Origin: Clostridia bacterium | Lineage (GTDB): Bacteria; Bacillota; Clostridia; Peptostreptococcales; Acidaminobacteraceae | Direction of reading: 5' to 3' | Length of the DNA stretch: 59,716 nt | Assembly (NCBI GenBank): GCA_014859095.1 | Contig: JACUUV010000011.1 | Location: 1-59,716 of the forward strand | Shown here: positions 54,180-59,716 of the stretch, in pieces | Numbering within the stretch: position 1 is the first letter of the stretch | Layout of the letters: every line of letters begins with the position of its first letter | Notes under the pieces: generated by a model | What the model was told of the DNA's origin: nothing | The model's database searches: none | The model's input: only the letters and a program-made list of their open reading frames with translations | Made by a program: the position numbers and the translations under genes

Positions 54180-55664
54180 ATGAATCAGAAGGAAAGAACA
54201 ATACAATCAAAATTGTCATACGGATTTGCTGATATATACGGTGGAGGATCATTTTTAATTATCAGCATTTTATACATGGTCTTTTTAACAGATGTTGTCA
54301 AGATGACACCAGTTCTTGCGGGAACGATCCCATTAATTGGTAAAATATGGGATGCCATAACTGATCCAATCATGGGAAATATAGCAGATCGTACTCAATC
54401 CAAATTTGGAGCGAAGCGGTTTTATCTTCTGATTGGCAGTGTGCTTTCGGGTTTATCTTTTGCTATGCTATGGTCTACTCTCGAGGGGGGAATAATGCTT
54501 CAATATGCTTATTATCTTTTGATGTATATCCTCTTTTCCACAGCGTTTACCATAGTGATGGTTCCTTATAATGCGTTGCTCCCCGATATGATAGATGATT
54601 ATTCATTAAGGGGCAGTTATACCATGTATCGAATGATATTCAGTGCTATATCAGCTATCATCGCAGGATTGATTCCCAGTCTCATCATCAACAGTTTTGG
54701 CAATCATGTCAAGCAAGGCTACTTGGCAATGGGTGCACTTTTTGGGATTGTTTTTTTTCTATCTATAATGGTGACTTTTTTTGGTTCATGGGAGATGAGT
54801 AAACCAGTGGTAAAAAAATCCTTTTATGATGCATTTTCACATTCTTTTAGTGTCTTTAAAAACAGATCGTTTCGATTATACCTTGGTATTTTTCTGTTTG
54901 GTCAAGGCAGTGCGGATTTTGTGACTGGTGGGGTCATTTATTTTCTGGCTGTTGTGATCCGCAGATCGGATTATTTTATGGCTGTGATGGCATCTGTTTT
55001 ATTGTCACAGCTCCTTGCGATGTTTTTATATCAACAGGTTATACGCAATTGGTCAAAAAAGACTCCAATTTTATTAGGCTTTCCACTTAGGATTCTCGCT
55101 ACCATCGGACTTTTATTTTTCGCACATGAAAATGCACCACTCCTACCAATAGTGGTGTTGTCATTTATTGCGGGAATCGGAACAGCCGCTTCCAGTGTAA
55201 CCTCATATGCCATATTAGCGGATCTGAGTGATGTAGATCAACTTATTACGACAGAAAAAAGAGTAGGCATCTATTCTGGGATGGCGACGTTTTCAAGAAA
55301 AATCGCAAATGGCATTGCTATCTGGTTCACGGGTGCGATTCTGAGTTTGTTTCAATATAATTCTGAAGCCTTGGTACAAAAGAGTATAACAGTTATTGGT
55401 GTAAAAATAATGTTTATCGCTATACCTATTGTAATGATGATTGGAACTTTATATTTCACAATTAAATTTCCGATAGACAAAGGCCGTTTTGAAGTTATTC
55501 AAAGGGAAGTTCGAAGAAGGCAAGCCTTTGATCAAGATTTGAAATCAACTACAAATTTCCAAAAGGAGTTTACCCAGCCTACTGACTCAGATCGACTGAT
55601 ATGTGAGCAGATTACTGGATACTCATATGAACACTTATGGAGGCTCGAGAATGAAAGCATATGA
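54180..55664 (+). CDS. GPH family sugar:cation symporter (YihO/YihP/MelB type)
   Basis: 494 residues from ATG 54180, with AAAAAGGAGGA upstream; the frame opens 39 bases earlier without a ribosome site. About 12 membrane helices. The GPH cation motif is in KIWDAITDPIMGNIADRTQS, followed by KFGAKRFYLL. YihO and YihP of the E. coli sulfoquinovose cluster are the same family, so this is the best candidate for sulfoquinovose or sulfoquinovosyl glycerol uptake. The last 14 bases overlap the second GH31 gene. Confidence 0.87.
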   Translation: MNQKERTIQSKLSYGFADIYGGGSFLIISILYMVFLTDVVKMTPVLAGTIPLIGKIWDAITDPIMGNIADRTQSKFGAKRFYLLIGSVLSGLSFAMLWSTLEGGIMLQYAYYLLMYILFSTAFTIVMVPYNALLPDMIDDYSLRGSYTMYRMIFSAISAIIAGLIPSLIINSFGNHVKQGYLAMGALFGIVFFLSIMVTFFGSWEMSKPVVKKSFYDAFSHSFSVFKNRSFRLYLGIFLFGQGSADFVTGGVIYFLAVVIRRSDYFMAVMASVLLSQLLAMFLYQQVIRNWSKKTPILLGFPLRILATIGLLFFAHENAPLLPIVVLSFIAGIGTAASSVTSYAILADLSDVDQLITTEKRVGIYSGMATFSRKIANGIAIWFTGAILSLFQYNSEALVQKSITVIGVKIMFIAIPIVMMIGTLYFTIKFPIDKGRFEVIQREVRRRQAFDQDLKSTTNFQKEFTQPTDSDRLICEQITGYSYEHLWRLENESI

Positions 55665-57585
55665 AGAACTGGTTAAAGGCCTTAAAATCGAATTGGGGTA
55701 TGGTGATGCTAAATACACTATGAAACGAGGCACTTTTAAGACCAAAGATCAGATCAAGAACGTTAGACAATTTTTATTTGAGGGGGTGGTGTCCAACAAG
55801 TACAAGTTTACTGATGGCAGTGACTTCTTTTATATTGAACACAGACACCATGCTATCAGTGAATTTAAAATTGTCTGTGATCTTCCGTACAACCGGATGT
55901 GGATTTACTTACCATCTAAGGAGGATGAAGCATTTTTTGGATGTGGTGAACAGTTCACTCATTTCAATCTCAAAGGGAAATGTGTGAAGAATTGGGTCTC
56001 AGAGCATCATTCCCTGAATAAATTAATTAGAAAAGCGATTAGAGAGAATGTTTTTGGCGTCAATCCCTCACATCGAACTGATTATAAAAATCATCAGACT
56101 TACTATGCACAGCCCACATTTGTATCAAGTGATCTGTACTTTCTTCACTGCGATACCCACGCTTATTCGGAATTCGATTTTAGAAGACCAGAAACGACAG
56201 TTCTTTATTTTAGAGAAATTCCGAAATCATTTTATGTTGGCTATGCCAATTCTTACTCAGAATTATCAGAGCTGCTTTCAAGTTGTGTCGGGAAACAACC
56301 TACGCTTCCAGAATGGACAGGAAAAGGCGCGATTATTGCATCGCAAGGAGGTCTTGAGACTGCAGTCAACACAGTAAAAAAAGCGCAAAATTCTGGTGCA
56401 AAAGTAGTTGGCATCTGGTGTCAGGATTGGTCCGGCCAAATCGTCACCGGCTTTGGAACACAAGTATATTGGAACTGGAGCCTTGATGAAACTTTATATG
56501 AAGGACTTAAAGATCAAATAGAATCATGGAAATCAGAAGGAATCAAATTTTTAGGTTATATCAATACTTTTCTTAAACAAGATGTACCTATGTATCAAGA
56601 AGCTGAATCTAGGGGCTATCTAGTTAAAAATTTTAAAGGTTCACCTTATCATATTTCAGCGACAACTTTTAAGGCCGGTATAGTAGATTTGACCAATCCA
56701 GAAGCTTTTAAGTGGTATAAAAATAAGATTAAAGAAAATATGATTGATTTGGGCTTTTCGGGATGGATGGCAGATTTTGGTGAATATTTACCTACAGATG
56801 CAGTGGTGTACTCTTCTGAAGCTCCTGAAAAACTGCATAATGCTTGGCCGGAGTTGTGGTCAAAACTCAATCGAGAAATCATTGATGAGTGTGGGGTTCA
56901 AAATGAAGTGTTTTTCTTCACAAGGGCTGGATACACTGAAACAATAAAATACAGTAATTCGATGTGGTCAGGAGATCAACATGTTGATTTTAGTGATGAA
57001 TATGGTATGCCATCAGTTATTTGTTCAACACTTAGTCTTGCAATGAGTGGAATTGGCATCAACCATAGTGATGTAGGGGGTTATACGACTATTTTTCATA
57101 TGAAGAGAAGTGAAGAGTTGTTGATGAGATGGGGAGAAATCAATATTTTTACGCCTTTATTTCGTTATCATGAAGGAAATCGTCCTAACTCCAATGCTCA
57201 GTTTGATCATTCTGAGAAATCAATCATGCATTTTTCAAAAATGTCGCAATATTTTCATCAACTATCACCTTATCTCGAATACAATAAAAAGCAATATGAA
57301 AAGTTTGGGATTCCTGTGAATCGACCGGTTTTTTATCATTATGAAAATAAAGATCAATTTGAGACGCCTACCAGTTTTCTATATGGTAGAGATGTTTTGG
57401 TTGCTCCAGTTTTAAGACAAAATCAAGCTAGTGTAGAAGTCACTCTCCCAGAAGATGAGTGGATTCATCTCTTCACAAAAAAAGTATATTCGAGTGGAAC
57501 ACATACGGTCGAATCGCCTTTGGGGGTGCCGTGTGCCTTTTATAGAAGGGCAAGTGAATTTGCCGAGTTATTTGAACAACTCTAA
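55651..57585 (+). CDS. GH31 sulfoquinovosidase-like enzyme lacking the sulfonate-binding arginine
   Basis: 644 residues from ATG 55651 (TGGAGG upstream). It is a paralogue of the sulfoquinovosidase at 43000. Compared with E. coli YihQ, numbering differs by a constant 30: Q232, Q258, W274, Y478, nucleophile D375 and acid/base D442 are all kept. The sulfonate-binding Arg301 is Gln271, and the preceding Lys300 is Thr270 (FGTQVYWNW instead of FGKRVMWNW). The catalytic machinery is intact, so it should be active. A changed or neutral group at C6 of the glycoside seems likely. It ends the operon and overlaps the symporter gene. Confidence 0.9.
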   Translation: MKAYEELVKGLKIELGYGDAKYTMKRGTFKTKDQIKNVRQFLFEGVVSNKYKFTDGSDFFYIEHRHHAISEFKIVCDLPYNRMWIYLPSKEDEAFFGCGEQFTHFNLKGKCVKNWVSEHHSLNKLIRKAIRENVFGVNPSHRTDYKNHQTYYAQPTFVSSDLYFLHCDTHAYSEFDFRRPETTVLYFREIPKSFYVGYANSYSELSELLSSCVGKQPTLPEWTGKGAIIASQGGLETAVNTVKKAQNSGAKVVGIWCQDWSGQIVTGFGTQVYWNWSLDETLYEGLKDQIESWKSEGIKFLGYINTFLKQDVPMYQEAESRGYLVKNFKGSPYHISATTFKAGIVDLTNPEAFKWYKNKIKENMIDLGFSGWMADFGEYLPTDAVVYSSEAPEKLHNAWPELWSKLNREIIDECGVQNEVFFFTRAGYTETIKYSNSMWSGDQHVDFSDEYGMPSVICSTLSLAMSGIGINHSDVGGYTTIFHMKRSEELLMRWGEINIFTPLFRYHEGNRPNSNAQFDHSEKSIMHFSKMSQYFHQLSPYLEYNKKQYEKFGIPVNRPVFYHYENKDQFETPTSFLYGRDVLVAPVLRQNQASVEVTLPEDEWIHLFTKKVYSSGTHTVESPLGVPCAFYRRASEFAELFEQL

Positions 57586-57649
57586 TTTTTTGTTGTCACT
57601 GGATAAGGTTGTCATCTAACTCTTGATGCGGATCAAATTTGTGTGATAC

Positions 57650-57677
57650 TTGTCTAATAAATGGTATCATATATATA
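57650..57677 (+). promoter_or_regulatory. Possible promoter of the DHH phosphoesterase gene
   Basis: TTGTCT (57650-57655), 16-base spacer, TATATA (57672-57677). A reasonable but unremarkable match. Confidence 0.4.
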
Positions 57678-57708
57678 GAAACTATAAGAAAACCAAGGAG
57701 GATTATAT

Positions 57709-58617
57709 ATGAGACTTGTTACGCGTTCAGACTTTGATGGATTAATTTGTGGAATGATTCTTAGAGAAGCGGATATAATAGATCAATGGGTGTTTGTCCA
57801 CCCAAAAGATTTGCAAGATGGCCTATTTACACCTACAAAAGATGATGTTCTAGCCAATGTGCCATTTGTTCCTGGCTGTGGCATGTGGTTTGACCATCAT
57901 ACTTCTGAGAATGATAGATTAGGATGGAATCAGGATGTAAAAGGCGAAAGTCGATTGGCTCCTTCTGCCGCAAGAATAATTTATGAATATTATGGTGGTG
58001 CGGAAAGGTTTCCACTTTACAAAGACATGATCGAAGCGGTAGATAAGGTGGATTCAGGTCAACTTTCAAGGGATGAAATTATGAATCCAACAGGTTGGAT
58101 TTTACTTGGTTTTATTTCCGATCCAAGAACAGGACTAGGGCGATTTAGAGAGTTTAGAATCAGCAATTATCAATTGATGGAAGAACTGATCAATCACTTT
58201 AGAAATATGGATATCAGTGAGATTTTGGAACATCCAGATGTGAAAGAGAGAGTTGAGCTATATTATGAACAATCTGAAAAGTTTAAGGAAATGGTCGAAG
58301 CCCATACTATGGTTCATAAAAATGTCATAGTAACTGACCTCAGAGGTGTCTCCACCATTTACACCGGCAACAGGTTTATGATTTATAGCCTGTATCCGGA
58401 ACAAAACGTCTCAGTTTGGCTCGTCGATGGCAAGCAAAAGCAAAACGTCAGTATTGCAGTGGGATATAGTATTTTGAACCGTTCCTGCTCTGTAGATATT
58501 GGAAAACTCATGCTTGAGCACGGTGGTGGTGGACACAAGATGGTTGGAACCTGTCAGGTGCCATATGATGAAGCGAATGTTGTCATTGAAAACATTGTAA
58601 AACGACTTACAGTATAA
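57709..58617 (+). CDS. DHH/DHHA1 family phosphoesterase
   Basis: 302 residues. Motif I RSDFDGLICG (DxD-like), the DHH motif in MWFDHHTSEN, and a DHHA1 C-terminal domain with LEHGGGGHKMVGTCQV. The family includes nanoRNases, RecJ, c-di-AMP phosphodiesterases and exopolyphosphatase-like enzymes. The substrate of this branch is not known to me. It has its own ribosome site (AAGGAGG) and is not part of the sulfoquinovose operon by spacing (123 bases). Confidence 0.85.
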   Translation: MRLVTRSDFDGLICGMILREADIIDQWVFVHPKDLQDGLFTPTKDDVLANVPFVPGCGMWFDHHTSENDRLGWNQDVKGESRLAPSAARIIYEYYGGAERFPLYKDMIEAVDKVDSGQLSRDEIMNPTGWILLGFISDPRTGLGRFREFRISNYQLMEELINHFRNMDISEILEHPDVKERVELYYEQSEKFKEMVEAHTMVHKNVIVTDLRGVSTIYTGNRFMIYSLYPEQNVSVWLVDGKQKQNVSIAVGYSILNRSCSVDIGKLMLEHGGGGHKMVGTCQVPYDEANVVIENIVKRLTV

Positions 58618-58677
58618 AGGAGCTTTTATTGAGAAATGTCTTATGGGCTCCATGTCCATGACAGGCTACTTATTCGG

Positions 58678-59532
58678 TTAAAAATCCGTACGATGTTTTT
58701 CAAAGAACGAGTGGTAGACCTGCATACTTTTGAGTTCGGTCCATTTTTTGATGGTAACCGGATTTTCATCCATATCGTAGATTTTGGTGTTCTTCATCGA
58801 TAGAAAAAAAGGGGAGTGCGTGGATATGACGAACTGACAGTTCTCGTATCTCGCAAAAGCCTGTAAGTACTCAGCCAGTTCAACTTGTCTTGACGCAGAA
58901 AGGCTGTTTTCCGGCTCATCCAAAAGATAAAGCGCAGGTTCTTGAATGCTTTCAGTGAAGTACTTGAAAGCACTTTCGCCATTGGAGTTGCCTTTGATAT
59001 TGCCCATCAAATTTGCCCGTACAAATTTGGATTGAGTTTTGCTTCTTGCTTGATTTACTTTCTTAAGTTCATGATAATCATCTAGAGAATTGAACTTGAA
59101 TTTGCTGTATTTGGCATCCAAATACTCATCAAAAAGATCTTCTCTTTTTGAGTCGATGCCTTCATTGAGTGCTCTCATATCCAGCATATAGTTGAAAACG
59201 TCATCACTTGTAATGATTTTGCTGTTTGATGGGATGTCTTCTATAAGAGTTGCGTCGCACAGATCCACGTAAGTTTCAAAAAAGCTGGAGCGATTGTACA
59301 TGGAGTCGCGCTCCAGCTTTAATTTTTCAGCAATGATATTTAATACGGATGTTTTTCCTGAACCATTGCCACCATAAAGAATCGTTATAGGTTCAAAATC
59401 CATTCTTTCAAAACCTTTTTTTGATAGTACCTGGAAAGGGTAAAAATTGTCATAGCACTTTCTTTTGATAGACATGAAAAAATTGAATTCTTGATCTGAA
59501 TCTGGAAATTTAAAATGATCAATGTATAGCAT
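58678..59532 (-). CDS. Solitary AAA family ATPase (ABC-type/OLD-like)
   Basis: 284 residues from the ATG at 59532, with GAGGTG upstream; a 16-codon upstream extension lacks a ribosome site. Walker A LYGGNGSGKTS, Walker B ALYLLDEPENSLS and the switch region FVISTHSPFFLS mark an SMC/ABC-like ATPase of the AAA_21 type. Between them lies a variable helical insert. Such single-gene ATPases occur both as housekeeping genes and in defence islands; no partner nuclease is adjacent. It lies next to the right-hand element end. Confidence 0.82.
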   Translation of the reverse strand: MLYIDHFKFPDSDQEFNFFMSIKRKCYDNFYPFQVLSKKGFERMDFEPITILYGGNGSGKTSVLNIIAEKLKLERDSMYNRSSFFETYVDLCDATLIEDIPSNSKIITSDDVFNYMLDMRALNEGIDSKREDLFDEYLDAKYSKFKFNSLDDYHELKKVNQARSKTQSKFVRANLMGNIKGNSNGESAFKYFTESIQEPALYLLDEPENSLSASRQVELAEYLQAFARYENCQFVISTHSPFFLSMKNTKIYDMDENPVTIKKWTELKSMQVYHSFFEKHRTDF

Positions 59533-59663
59533 TATGCACCTCAATAATTTGATTACAATCTTATTAAATAAGTATATCATATCGATTAGGCTATATTCTA
59601 CATGGATATTTTAAATGGTATAATTTTGAAAATCGAATGAGTTTAAGGACATATATGTGGGAT

Positions 59664-59716
59664 TTTAACAGAATTCAGCAAGAAGTCCACCACCTCTACA
59701 GGTGGTAGTGATGCGA
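59664..59716 (+). mobile_element. Right copy of the 53-base element end (IS200/IS605-type candidate)
   Basis: Starts with TTTAAC (59664-59669), then AGAATTCAGCAAGAAGTCC, then the ACCACCT-CTAC-AGGTGGT hairpin, and runs off the window. It is identical, in reverse orientation, to positions 3-55. The flanks inward of TTTAAC are unrelated in the two copies, so the junction is precise. The element body lies outside the window. Confidence 0.5.

Noticed and set aside
43000-57585. Annotation of both GH31 genes as alpha-glucosidase or alpha-xylosidase
   Set aside because: The WMADFGEY nucleophile region and the conserved YihQ positions at constant offset place both in the sulfoquinovosidase group.
1-59716. 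CRISPR arrays, tRNA and rRNA genes, prophage structural genes, integrase
   Set aside because: I looked for regularly spaced repeats, cloverleaf-like sequences and phage or integrase proteins and saw none.

Overview
The window looks like chromosome of a low-GC, anaerobic, fermentative member of the Clostridia (Firmicutes). The evidence is AT-rich DNA with strong AGGAGG-type ribosome sites and frequent TTG/GTG starts, a tryptophan T-box, a Gram-positive LexA box, a YolD-partnered Y-family polymerase, an S-layer-homology protein and clostripain-type protease remnants. A Fusibacter/Acidaminobacter-like organism would fit, but I cannot fix the genus. No rRNA, tRNA or CRISPR was seen. Both window ends carry the same 53-base sequence in opposite orientation, starting exactly at TTTAAC and containing a hairpin. 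They look like ends of one IS200/IS605-type element, which probably also explains why the sequence stops there.

Layout. 1-4.5 kb: a secreted-protein gene cut by the left element, RidA-like protein, Phd-Uma2 fusion, SOS-controlled Y-family polymerase with YolD, class I FBP aldolase. 4.5-9.6 kb: T-box(Trp)-controlled solitary trpB, aldo/keto reductase, and a metal P-type ATPase with a separate HMA protein behind a CRP/FNR-like site. 9.6-15.4 kb: DUF2804 protein, hemerythrin-GGDEF cyclase, Na/Pi cotransporter, B3/B4 protein and two gene remnants. 15.5-30.1 kb: beta-glucoside and xylo-oligosaccharide use: MsmK-type ATPase, PucR-type regulator, GH1, ROK kinase, LacI repressor, then GH3 xylosidase, sugar ABC importer, xylA and xylB. 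The LacI operator core lies at the repressor's own promoter and twice at the xylose operon promoter. The importer operon has no ATPase, so the MsmK-type ATPase probably serves it. 30-35 kb: small housekeeping genes and badly decayed accessory genes (C11 protease, truncated acetyltransferase), then an SLH-D,D-carboxypeptidase.

35.3-57.6 kb is the most interesting part. A PocR/AraC regulator and a reverse-strand dihydroxyacetone kinase-glycerol dehydrogenase pair sit back to back with a long forward operon. That operon encodes a ROK repressor, a collapsed tripartite transporter, a sulfoquinovosidase (all seven YihQ key residues at a constant numbering offset), a short transaldolase, a fucose-isomerase-family enzyme, a second transaldolase, a degenerate M24 protein, an iron alcohol dehydrogenase, a split transketolase, an RpiB-like isomerase, an APC permease, a GPH symporter, and a second YihQ-like enzyme lacking the sulfonate-binding arginine. 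I read it as a sulfoquinovose (plant sulfolipid headgroup) utilisation locus. It combines the parts of the transketolase route with those of the transaldolase route, plus components I cannot place in either. Glycerol released from sulfoquinovosyl glycerol could feed the adjacent glycerol dehydrogenase and kinase.

57.7-59.7 kb: a DHH phosphoesterase, a solitary AAA ATPase and the right-hand element end. At least five loci show internal deletions or fusions (GNAT 13.9 kb, DUF4143 ATPase 15.1 kb, GNAT 31.5 kb, C11 protease 32-33.7 kb, TctC/B/A 41 kb), pointing to ongoing gene loss by small deletions.
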